This document shows positions 34,131-44,400 of a DNA stretch of 64,000 nt, in pieces. The translations under genes and the position numbers were made by a program. The stretch spans positions 20,336,934 to 20,400,933 of the forward strand of contig JAKGHH010000003.1 of the NCBI GenBank assembly GCA_022828595.1. The letters run 5' to 3'. Origin of the DNA: Nelumbo lutea. Taxonomy: Eukaryota > Streptophyta > Magnoliopsida > Proteales > Nelumbonaceae. The notes under the pieces are model-generated. The model saw only the letters and a program-made list of their open reading frames with translations. It was not told the DNA's origin and made no database searches. How positions within the stretch are numbered: position 1 is the stretch's first letter; each line of letters opens with the position of its first letter.

Positions 34131-34148
34131 ATGGCTTCCCCAATGTAG
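34131..34148 (+). promoter_or_regulatory. Upstream ORF 1 (5 codons) in PI4K leader
   Basis: ATG-GCT-TCC-CCA-ATG-TAG encodes MASPM. It lies in the leader exon if the acceptor at 34100 is used. Confidence 0.5.
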
Positions 34149-34200
34149 CAACTTCATTAGATCTCTTTCTCTGTACCTGTGTACAGTGCCTTTCAATCTG

Positions 34201-34206
34201 ATGTGA
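34201..34206 (+). promoter_or_regulatory. Start-stop element (ATG TGA) in PI4K leader
   Basis: An ATG followed at once by TGA is the minimal upstream ORF, known in other eukaryotic leaders to stall initiating ribosomes. Its relevance depends on this stretch being in the mature mRNA. Confidence 0.45.
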
Positions 34207-34244
34207 AAATTAACAGAGGCAGTTCAAATTCTAGTAGTCGATTA

Positions 34245-34397
34245 ATGATTGTTTGGAAAATAGACATCTCTCTCATTCATCTTGTGTCAGCGTTTGAGTT
34301 TGGCGCCTGTTTGAGGGAGAGGAAGCTCTCTGCTGACGCCACCTCTGTCGCTGGCCTTGAAAGCAAGCACTTCTCTTCTCCCTTCCATGTCTCCTAA
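34245..34397 (+). promoter_or_regulatory. Upstream ORF overlapping the PI4K start codon out of frame
   Basis: The ATG at 34245 opens a 50-codon frame (MIVWKIDISLIH...) that ends with TAA at 34395-34397, beyond the main ATG at 34387 and in another frame. Ribosomes using it would bypass the kinase start. The peptide has no known domain. Confidence 0.5.
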
Positions 34398-36294
34398 CTT
34401 GGACAGCCCTGTTCAGACTCAGATGGCAGTAGCAGTCTTTAACGGCCCCATCAGTGCAGAATACCATGGGAGCAAGAGATTGGAGGGAAAACCAGTTGGG
34501 AGGAGACGTGTCTTTGTGCAAACTGATACTGGCTGTGTTTTGGGGCTGGAGTTGGACCGTAGTGATAATGTCCATACTGTGAAGAGAAGGTTGCAGCTTG
34601 CCCTTAATGTTCCAACAGAGGAGAGCTCGCTGACATTTGGGGATCTGGTGCTGAAGAATGACCTCAGCGCTGTTCGAAACGATTCACCTCTTTTGCTGAA
34701 GCGTAACCTCCTGCACAGGAGCTCATCAACTCCATGCCTCTCGCCAACCGGTAAGGATCTCCAGCAAAGGGATCAAAGTGCTCTGATTGAAATATTAGGG
34801 TACTCGAGCAAATTTGCTAGAACAAAACAACTGGTGAAGGACATTGTGAAGGCAATAAAGAATGGTACTGATCCAATCCCTGTTCATAATGGCCTTGGTG
34901 GTGCTTACTATTTTAGAAACGTTCAAGGTGAGAGTGTTGCAATAGTAAAGCCAACAGATGAAGAACCTTTTGCGCCAAACAACCCAAAGGGCTTTGTTGG
35001 AAAGGCCCTTGGGCAGCCAGGGTTGAAACGTTCTGTGCGGGTTGGGGAGACTGGTTTCAGAGAAGTTGCAGCTTACCTTCTTGACTATGATCATTTTGCC
35101 AATGTTCCCCCTACGGCACTTGTGAAGATCACACACTCAATCTTCAATGTCAATGATGGGGTAAATGGAAGCAAGACTCATGACAGGAAGCAGGTTAGCA
35201 AAATTGCATCTTTCCAGCAGTTCATTCCTCATGACTTCGATGCCAGTGACCATGGGACATCAAGCTTCCCAGTTGCTGCTGTGCATAGAATAGGGATTTT
35301 AGATATAAGGATCTTGAATACGGACAGACATGCTGGAAACCTTCTGGTTAGGAATCTTGATGGGATTGGGAGCTTTGGTCAGGTTGAGCTCATTCCAATT
35401 GATCATGGCCTCTGCCTTCCAGAGAGCCTTGAGGACCCATACTTCGAGTGGATCCATTGGCCTCAAGCATCAATTCCATTCACTGAGGATGAGCTTGAGT
35501 ACATTAAAAAGCTTGATCCATTTAAAGATTCTGAGATGCTACGGATGGAGCTGCCCATGATACGAGAGGCGTGCCTTCGAGTTTTGATTCTTTGTACTAT
35601 TTTTCTCAAGGAAGCAGCGGCTTTTGGTCTGTGTCTTGCTGAGATAGGTGAGATGATGAGTAGAGAGTTTCGGAGCCGTGATGAGGAGCCAAGTGAGCTC
35701 GAGGTGGTATGCATTGAGGCGAGGAGATTGATAGCTGCAGAAAGGGAAGCTTCATCCCAATCTGAAGCAGGAGAGGAAGAGGAATTCCAGTTTGATATAG
35801 ACTGTGATGAAGCAATGGTGGACTCGACACCCAAAATGGCATACGATTTCATGGCTAAAACACCGTTCAATTTTGGGTTCAGAGCTGGGAATGGCCGAAA
35901 TCCACTTTCTAAACTAGAGGAGAGCATCGAGGAGGAAGAGAGCGATGGGGAAAAGGAGCCAGAAAGGTTACAGGATTTTGCAAACCCACTAGCTCTTAAT
36001 CGGGCACCAACCATTTCTAAGCTCTCTATGTCTCTGAAGAGCATTGGCCTAGGTGAGAAGAACTTGTGCTACCGGAATTCGAAGGCTGAAGGCACGTCTT
36101 CAGGGAATAGGAGTGCAAACGAGCAATTGCCTGCAAGCGTGAGCTTTGTGAAACTGGCTGACATGAACGAAGAGGAGTGGACGCTGTTCCTTGACAAGTT
36201 CCAGGAGCTGCTGCACCCAGCATTTGACAACCGAAAATCTGTGAGCCTTGGGCAGAGGCAGAGACAGAGGCTTGGAACATCATGCCAGTTTTGA
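34387..36294 (+). CDS. PI4KG: Phosphatidylinositol 4-kinase gamma (type II PI4K with one ubiquitin-like domain)
   Basis: Intact, intronless, 635 codons. The family is expected to phosphorylate phosphatidylinositol at the 4-position; some Arabidopsis members act as protein kinases instead. Residues 1-16 (MSPNLDSPVQTQMAVA) fit the family N-terminus, which fixes the start at 34387; the frame runs on upstream only through non-ATG codons. A ubiquitin-like domain spans about 40-107 (RRVFVQTDTG... LLLKRN), and a conserved HRSSSTPCLSPTG linker follows. The PI3/4-kinase catalytic domain (about 150-400) carries VAIVKP (Lys188), RVGETGFREVAAYLLD, the catalytic loop NTDRHAGN (311-318) and the metal-binding IPIDHG (336-341). 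The C-terminal third is acidic and low-complexity, then ends in a conserved MNEEEWTLFLDKF block. One ubiquitin-like copy points to the gamma-2/5/6 type rather than the two-copy gamma-3/4/7 type; the exact orthologue is not resolved. The leader carries uORFs. Confidence 0.95.
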   Translation: MSPNLDSPVQTQMAVAVFNGPISAEYHGSKRLEGKPVGRRRVFVQTDTGCVLGLELDRSDNVHTVKRRLQLALNVPTEESSLTFGDLVLKNDLSAVRNDSPLLLKRNLLHRSSSTPCLSPTGKDLQQRDQSALIEILGYSSKFARTKQLVKDIVKAIKNGTDPIPVHNGLGGAYYFRNVQGESVAIVKPTDEEPFAPNNPKGFVGKALGQPGLKRSVRVGETGFREVAAYLLDYDHFANVPPTALVKITHSIFNVNDGVNGSKTHDRKQVSKIASFQQFIPHDFDASDHGTSSFPVAAVHRIGILDIRILNTDRHAGNLLVRNLDGIGSFGQVELIPIDHGLCLPESLEDPYFEWIHWPQASIPFTEDELEYIKKLDPFKDSEMLRMELPMIREACLRVLILCTIFLKEAAAFGLCLAEIGEMMSREFRSRDEEPSELEVVCIEARRLIAAEREASSQSEAGEEEEFQFDIDCDEAMVDSTPKMAYDFMAKTPFNFGFRAGNGRNPLSKLEESIEEEESDGEKEPERLQDFANPLALNRAPTISKLSMSLKSIGLGEKNLCYRNSKAEGTSSGNRSANEQLPASVSFVKLADMNEEEWTLFLDKFQELLHPAFDNRKSVSLGQRQRQRLGTSCQF

Positions 36295-36335
36295 GACAGT
36301 TGCATATCTGCCAATGTAAAAAGAGACGACTGAAC

Positions 36336-36379
36336 AAGAAGAAGAAGAAGAAGAAGAAGAAGAAGAAGAAGAAGAAGAA
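36336..36379. repeat. (AAG)n microsatellite in the PI4K 3'UTR
   Basis: About fourteen AAG units begin 42 bases after the PI4K stop codon, so they should be transcribed in the 3'UTR. Confidence 0.9.
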
Positions 36380-36652
36380 TAAGACTTGGAGCTGTGTGGG
36401 GGTGAGGGTCCGTAGATAGGTCTGATTTTGGTTTTTCCTCCCGAACGAAGGTATTGTATTTGGGAGTTGGTAGTGGTAGTCGTAGGAGGAAGTGTTGTAA
36501 ATATTCTTAGAATCTGAGGATGAGATGAGGGTATCGGTCATCAGCTTCAAGTGAAAGAGGCAAGGGTGATTGTTCCTTGTTCCTTTTTCACTTTTATTTT
36601 CTCTTTTAATCTTTTCACTCCATGTTCACTGGTTAGATAAATAACTTGGTAG

Positions 36653-36658
36653 AATAAA
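36653..36658 (+). terminator. Candidate polyadenylation signal of PI4K gamma
   Basis: AATAAA lies 359 bases after the stop codon, with T-rich and A-rich sequence around it. Other signals are possible, as plant signals are loose. Confidence 0.4.
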
Positions 36659-36999
36659 ATCCCAAAAGAAAAAAAAAAGAAAAATGTTATTGTACATTGT
36701 GATGTTAGAGCTATTTGTTATTTTATGTTGTGGACTTGTTTCGAATGAGGTTGGTGTATTAAGCAGCATCGGTTTTTCCGGTCTCTCTTCGTGGACATAT
36801 TGTTTGTAGTGGCAGACAAGTGATTTAGGGAACTCAGTTGTTTGATGATTTGTCTGTTTAAGCATGCGCGCTCAGATGTTGGTGGTGGTTCTGTATAATA
36901 GTGTTGTGCACTCGAGGGCTGCTGCTGGTCGGAATTAGTATTTAGGAGGAAGAGAAATAGAAGGTGCACATTTCTTCTCATGCCAAGAAAGAACATTTA

Positions 37000-37119
37000 G
37001 GCTGTGTTTGGTTTGAAGGAAAAAGTAGGGAAAGGAAGGGAAAGATACGGAGGCCTATACAAACCTTCTATAAGTTTCTCTTTCTTTTCCTACCTTTTTC
37101 TTCAAAACCAAACATATTC
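37000..37119. mobile_element. Tourist-like MITE with TTA target duplication
   Basis: Ends GGCTGTGTTTGGTTTG and (complement) GAATATGTTTGGTTTTG. TTA is found directly on both sides (36997-36999 and 37120-37122), the three-base duplication typical of PIF/Harbinger-derived Tourist elements. The arms pair for about 26 bp. A partial copy of the left end occurs near 37888. Confidence 0.75.
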
Positions 37120-37548
37120 TTAAGACCAAGGAACGTGGTTAGATACTTGATTCGTTTTGTTGTTTAGTTAATATGGTGGAATGGTAAATTTCATTTTTTT
37201 TTTGTAGGTTTTCGCATCTGTGCCTTGTTTTAGTTGTTTCTAGTTTATTTCTCATTGTTTCACTGTCCTCTTCCTCTTGCCTTGTGTGCGAATGAAAGGG
37301 CTTTGTTTAGTTAACTACATATTCGGATCATTGGATGCCACTTGGGGCAAAGATCCAATCATTAGTTTTCCAATGCCAGTTTACAATTACGAATCCATTC
37401 TCTAGATGAAGACGACAGTGTGCTTTCAAAGCTAATAGCGGAAGTAAGTAGATAAAATGAAATGGTTTCATTTTGCCACATGTCCATACTTGTGACAGCG
37501 TTATTGTGTACATTTATAGCTATTGTAAGAAGTCTATCACAGATTCCC

Positions 37549-37854
37549 AATTCGCAAGTGTGGGTTGGATTCCTCCTGTTCGGATCTACTTCTCACAAGA
37601 ATCTTATCCACGTCTCATTATGGTTGTATATTGAGAACATCTACATCTTTTATATTTGTATGCTATATATTGAGAACATCTACATCTTCCATATCTGTGT
37701 GCTATTATTCATGGGAAAATGTTCCCCATGTACAGCTGTAGTGAGTCCTTATGCAAAGGATTAAGTGTGGATAGGAGATATAAATTGGGTAAGTGTGGGC
37801 AGGATTTCTTGTGGGTTGTCGACTTGTGGGTAGTAGATATGAATTGGGGTTTTT
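37549..37854. mobile_element. Diverged fold-back element, ACCCACAAG family
   Basis: The left arm CCCAATTCGCAAGTGTGGG, with TCTCACAAGAATCTTATCCA further in, is mirrored by the complement of the right arm, CCCCAATTCATATCTACTAC followed by ACAACCCACAAGAAATCCTG. A GAGAACATCTACATCTT phrase is repeated inside (near 37633 and 37672). Confidence 0.5.
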
Positions 37855-37919
37855 CCCCGGTCCCCCGTCATTTATATATCAATAAGGCTATGTTCGGTTT
37901 GAAGGAAAAAGAAAGATAG

Positions 37920-40900
37920 AGAAACCTTTATTATCTGAAAAAAAAAACTCTAATATGCAGCCTAATTGCCCACCAAAATAAACAAATAAAAGGGTTATTA
38001 TCTGGAAATTCCACTTCTCTGACTTTCTGTTAAACCTGTCTCGATTTTTCCATGCCTCCAGAGATCATACATTTGCCATTAGAAAACGAATGGAATTTGC
38101 AAGATTACTATGATGCCCCTTTATCAATTCCATACTTTGAACAAAACTATTGAAAATAGACTCGTCAATCTGCTCAGTTGAACTGTTGGAGGGGAGTTTA
38201 CATTAGCGTCCCAGAGATAGGGGTATTTTTGTCATATGAAATTTAATCAATTAATCAGGCTTAGTTTTGTATTAAAAAACAATAATAATAGTGGTGCATT
38301 TGGACTACTTTCGTTATGATGGTCGCAATGTCATAAACAAAAGCGTCTGAAACGTAAGAAAACTGAAGGGGAGTTTGTCATAATAACCCTTGATAAAATT
38401 TCAAGCTACCAATAAAAATATCAAAAAGTATTGTGAACTCTAACTTTGTACTTCTCTACGTGTTTATTTATGGGTGCAATTATCAAATCCTGTGGTCATT
38501 GGTGTGTGGTACAGGAAACTTGTGTAGAAGTAGAACAAAATAACAAATTTATCTCAGTAAATTGCTGGAGATGTTGATGGAGCTCTCATGGCCTTTAGCA
38601 AGGTCCGACCGACATTACACCTGCTTTTTTAGTGTTGTTAAAAGCTGGGTAGTGTCCAACAAGAAGCAAGTTGGGGCCATTGGATTCAAAGTCCCAATCT
38701 ATGTACTGAGCTCCTGACGGGTGGAAGACATGAACATGTCGTTTCTGTATTGACAGCATTGCCATGATTCCACAGGCATGCTCTCATTTTACTTTTTCTT
38801 CCTCTTGGCAGGTAACCCGTTAATTCCTCTGATCCTTTGAGCTTTGATGTGCTGTTAATTTCACCTTGTACTTACTGTGCAGACAAGAGTCCTTAGTCCT
38901 CTGATGCCAACAAGCGATGTTTTGTCTAGAATATACGACTGAAAACTACAAGGACATTTCATGGATGCTCACGCCCAGGCCATTAGACCCCTTGACAAAC
39001 ACTGAACAAGAAAGATGCCCATGACCATGAGTATGACCGCGAGAGAAATAAGCAAAAACAACAATCGAGGGCGGTCACAACCCACAACCCTCTTTGTCGC
39101 ATATCTAGTGGTGGTCTTTGGGACACAGACAGGACCCTTCCTTGATCTTGGAGATCTTCCTTTTCAATTTTCATGGGCACTTGGTGTCTCGGAAACCCCA
39201 AAAGCAAAATCAACTCCATCTCAATTTTTTCTGCTTTTCTTATCAAAATAGAGCAAATTCCATTGTTACTTTAATCATTCATATTAGTGCTTCTTGTGGG
39301 GATTACTTGCCTTCCCCAAATCCATTTCCTTTGTTGCTTTAATCACTGATGTGAAACTCTGAAGTACTTTTTTGTTTAGGATAAGTTGCCTTACCCAAAC
39401 ATAAACTGGTGAAGGTGGACATGGATCTCGAATAACAGATCTAATCCGCTTATAATATGACCCTATATTGGATCCATTTCATCCACACACCCAGAACTGT
39501 ACTCGATCCAGACTGACTGTGAAGTCCTAAATGTCGGGTGTCCTTGTCGTTTGTCAAGCCTTTGTTAGTGAGGGACATCTTCAATTCCTCTTGGAGTTAT
39601 CTCCAGCGATAATGGAAATGGTTGGTGAAGGTCCTCATCAATAGGCTTGTTTGTTAATAAACAATCTCTCTCTCTGTGAATGAAATAGCCTTTGCCTGAG
39701 GTGGCCTCCAAATCTGTAGTAGGTTTTATCAGGTGTTTAGTGTTTTATCGCCATTAGGCTATGGGTTTAAAATTCACAAGGCATGAAATTGAAGAAAAGT
39801 GGCGTATCAATGGACCAGTAAGCAGCAAAGGCCAAGCGAAAATTGTCTCGAGATAAAATGGGTTATTGAAGCTTTATTAATTTTCTATATCGGCGTCGGT
39901 GAAGAAAGAAGTCCAACATGACTTCAAATGGGTTTCCTCAAAAATCAAATTCATTGAACCAAGACTGAACAATTGAAAATTTGAAATTCTCCAAAATGAC
40001 TCCAGGAGATTGTAGAAGAATCTCGATAACCCTCACAACAAGAAAATTTTCTTTCAGCACCCACACAAATGACTGATGCCCAAATAATTCAATTTTACGA
40101 GAGATTTTTCATTATAAGGAGCGAAAATCAAAGATGAAATGAACCTTATTGTATGAGCAAATAATTAGTTTTGAAATCTATCAAAACGCAATGCGGAATA
40201 CTGTATCATACGTGGAGATTTTGATAAATAAAATTAGGAAAGAGAGAGAGAAATTATAATCATGTTACCTTAGCATGATAAGAATCCATTAAGGAAAACT
40301 TCTGCGTTGACTGAGCTGTGTTAACTGAGTTAATTGGGAGAAGCTACCTGACAGCTCCACTGGAAAGTCATTTAATTCAATAAACCTATTTTCGACTTTC
40401 CAGGTTTTTACCATCTTAGTTTCACGGCATTCCAGATTTATCAGCTCATGGAACGCCAAAAAGGCGCTGCATAAAAACCATCTCCAGTATCGGCATTAAA
40501 TCAAACCGAATCAACCAATATGTATCGTATCAGGGGCTTTCCGATATGCCGTTCTAGGGGGTGTTTTAGAATTTCGACCGATTCAAAGGTGGATGGACTT
40601 TAAATCAACCCCTTTGAACCGAAACTATTGATATTTTGAAGCCTGCTAAAAATAACTCATTTATGGCAAGCCAGATATTAGAGTTGGGGTTGGTCATCTG
40701 AATTAGCATTTAGTTGAAATAATATGAGCCTATTCCATTTCCACCCTCAAGCCAGCGATCCAGCTAATCCCCGATATCTAGTGTCACCTCATTGTCATCG
40801 CTTTCACAGATTATGCAGCAAAGAGATCACCAACCCGTAGGATCATTTCTTGGGTGTTCTTGATCATCCCCGCCGCCCAGCTTATGTTTCTGGTTTTTCT

Positions 40901-41414
40901 GCTGTGATTTATTCTGCAACATGGTGCGCATGTTGGAGTGATTGATACATACAAATTTGTGAATGCACAAGTTTTCGCCTTTCCAAGAGGTTGCAGCCCC
41001 CCACCATCCTTTTACAAAATCCCTTGTTTAAATTCTGACTTAAAAAAAAAAAATGATAAAAAAGGTCCTCTATATACTTCCTTTAATGTACGAAAAGTAA
41101 GATCCTCTTTAGAGAAAATGTTCCTTATATATTGATCCTTAGATGGAAAATCACCAAAATGCTCTTGGTCGAGTAATATGATCAAGAAGAGTATCTATGT
41201 ACAAGATTTTGAACCTTCATACGAGAGCTCACAAACTGTCAGAATCCGACTATACAACAAAGGCTGTTGCCTTTCCTTTGGGAGCCGAGAAAGCACGGTA
41301 GAATCTCGTCGACACCCAAATTCAGGTCCCTTGATTTTACTTTCAGCCTTTAACTTGTAGATTATCTCTCATCATCAGAAAACCGGGCAAAGATCTTGAA
41401 ACAAAATTACTACT
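37920..41414. other. Intergenic between the convergent PI4K and CRLK2-like genes
   Basis: No gene supported. The short ORFs at 38983-39342 overlap on both strands and lack motifs. At 40480-40640 there is a degenerate element with tatcgtatc / ccgatatgcc words, similar to 50549-50773. The 3'UTR of the CRLK2-like gene should lie just below 41415. Confidence 0.45.
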
Positions 41415-44400
41415 TCATGTTATTCCTGCATTATCTCTCATGCTGGTGATCTTACTCAGCTCTACTTGTTGATGCTCTATCCGCCTTACAACTTGTGAAA
41501 CATCTCCCGCAAAAGACATGGTGTCTTCCTTGGTAAGCCGCCTCTTTCTTATCCTTGATATAGCTTGTGAGATATCTCCAATTGATGGTCGCTTTTTTGG
41601 GATTTTGTGCAGGCACTTGTAAGCAATGTTTGCAAGGAGCCTCACTTCTTCAAGGTTGCACTTCCCAACAAGTTTCTTATCAAGTATTTCATCTACACCA
41701 TCTGAATCCATTGCCGCCTAGAGAGAGAGAGAGAGAGAGATGAATGCTGAGAATTTCTATAATGTAGATTAAGGGGCAGTGAGAAACTTACGAGATTGAC
41801 ATATTCCATTAGGTTTTGCTGAGGGTGGATGGCTGTAATGAGTTCAAAGATTATAATTCCAAAGCTATAGATGTCGCTCTTCTTTGTGAACCTGTTTGTG
41901 GACATGTACTCAGGATCTATGTAGCCATAGGTACCCTTCAGTCCTGACTTCCTACCATCAAAGATCTCTTCCTTGGACAGACCAAAATCAGCAACCTAAT
42001 TCGATTTTAATTTGTGACAGATTAAACACGTGAAAAACATGCAAACAATAAGAGAGAAGTGAAGAGGAACAATTGGAAGGAGGCTAAAGATAAGAAAACG
42101 AAAAGTAAACACACACACACACAATGAAACCCTAAAAAATGGGAGGCTTCTCCTTCAGAAACATGGCTGGGCTTCCCTCTCAAAGAAAGGGACCAAATAA
42201 GTCTAAATTAAATGAAAAACACAGAGTAGGGATTCCAGTGGGTCGAGTTAAGTGGTAAGGATTGCCGTGCAGCTAGTGGATCCCAAACAAAACACATTTA
42301 TAGTTGCTCCATAGTGAGGAGAGGGTCATTAGCTAGTCAATATCTATGTGGGGAATGCTCCCTAACAAAAAAAAAATAATAATAATAATTTGATTTAGTC
42401 ATCTCCCAACAATTGTAACTTGGGTTACACCCTACATGGAAAAAAATTACATAGCCAATGATCTATGACACATACTACATATTCATCTATTTTGCAGATA
42501 CAAAGATATGTCCCTTAATCTATTTTGCAGATACCTAAATCTGCCAACATAGATGAGCAGCCTACCTTTCCAGATTCTTCGTTCTTCAAAGACCTCACTT
42601 TTTTATTCTTTGCATTAGCACCAATTAATAGCACATGCAGTCAATTTTAATAATTTCTCTCTCACACAAAACCCCTTTTACTATCCCTGAATCAATTAAA
42701 GAAGACGTGATATCTGGAATAATCCATTGATTCCTAAAATGGGATGACACCAAAATAGAGTAGTCGTGATGAAGCAAAATCTGCAACACTGACTCCCTTT
42801 TGGCATGGCACAATGAACAAAGGTTCTATAAATTTCTCCATTGAGATCTTAAATGATACACGGTGAGGATTTTATTGATGTATATCTTTCACAGAAAAGG
42901 AAAAATCTTTGGAGGAATTATTTGGGCCTTAAATCTCACCATGGGAAGGAAGACTCACCGCCCAATGGACATGTAAAACAGCTAAATTGAAAAAACAAAA
43001 AGCCACTGGGGTCTTGAACCCAGACACCCAGACAACTTCACTAGCCACTTCATCATAAATCCGGCGCTGAGACCCATTCCATCAACTGACATGTTATACA
43101 TGACTAGAAAATCATCACAAGGAAACTTATTCCAACATCAATCTTCTGAAAGCCAAGCCCAATTACCTCTACTCACAATTAAGGAGATGTAACTCTCAAA
43201 TCAGCAAAATGTTTCAAAATCCCATGTTACTAGACTCGTAAGGCTCTTGTGATTGGACAAGATTACCAACTGTGCACCTTATACAAATGCTTGGTTCATG
43301 ATTGAGGCTCATTGCCAGACCTTCCATAACCATTTATTCCTAATTTTTATTTATGGCAAGATGGGGGCTATTTGGGTGTGAATCAGATGGGCAACGCTGC
43401 CAGTTTACCATAGTTTTTCTTTTTCTTATTGCTGTGCAGTTCCTTTCATCTTTTACAATTACATGAGAGCCCCTACAAACTGTTAGGAATTAAAGATTAA
43501 ATATAATAGATACAAGGGACTGCACAGCAATAAAGAAATTAAAAAGAAAAGTACAGTACATTTAATTGGCATTCTTCATCCGGTTCACAATTTCAATCAC
43601 TTGCAAAAGTCATATTAGGTAAATCACTGATATAGCTACTTAGGTCTTAAGTTAGATTTAAATTTTACAATTTTTTTATGGATAGAGACTAGAAAATCAT
43701 AGATGTTGGGTTTATTTTTAATTATGAATAAAATGTGTGCCTCTTAATTTATTCTTAATTCTTTTGAGAACTAGTGGCTAGTGGTGTCAATGGATATTTG
43801 ACCAATGCCCTATTAGCTCAGTTAGTAGCATCTGAAATGAATGGGTAGGATTTAGATTCATAAAATATATCTGGTTTAGAACCTTGGCACCCAAGAGGCA
43901 TATATAAAATTATAAATACATGACATTTCTATTCTACTTTTCATTCCATTTTGTGCTTTTCTGTTTTAAATGTAGGTAGGGATGCAACTTGGGTTGGGAT
44001 GGGTTGAGAATTTGTTAAAATTTGAATGTGCCCAAGCCAGATGCAGTCGAAACTCTTTAAATTGGGCAACCTGACTTGAAACCCTAAAAGTGGGGCAGTC
44101 AATAGGTTGGGCCCGGTATGGGTCATAGTAGACCTGGTCCCAAACTGAGAAGAAAACATCCATACCCAGTTACAACCCAGTGCCTGTATGTAATAGACCG
44201 AGAACCAATCTTGTTATTAATTGGGCTTATTGGGTCGGACCTGATTATAATTGACATGACTTTGGTTGCTAACTCTCTTGATCCCTGTTCTCAAAGTATC
44301 TTTTATTATTTCCTATAAAATGATCATTTTTTGCATTAAATGAAACTACAGGTAAACCATGTGAAACATCATAAAACATCAGGAGGTATTTCTATCATGT

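Noticed and set aside
35463..36044. Long minus-strand ORF of 193 codons opposite the PI4K gene
   Set aside because: It is the antisense shadow of the conserved kinase CDS and has no motif or splice context of its own.
42235..42390. Calling a definite SINE
   Set aside because: The A-box resemblance is weak, there is no B box, and no target duplication could be found; kept only as a low-confidence repeat.
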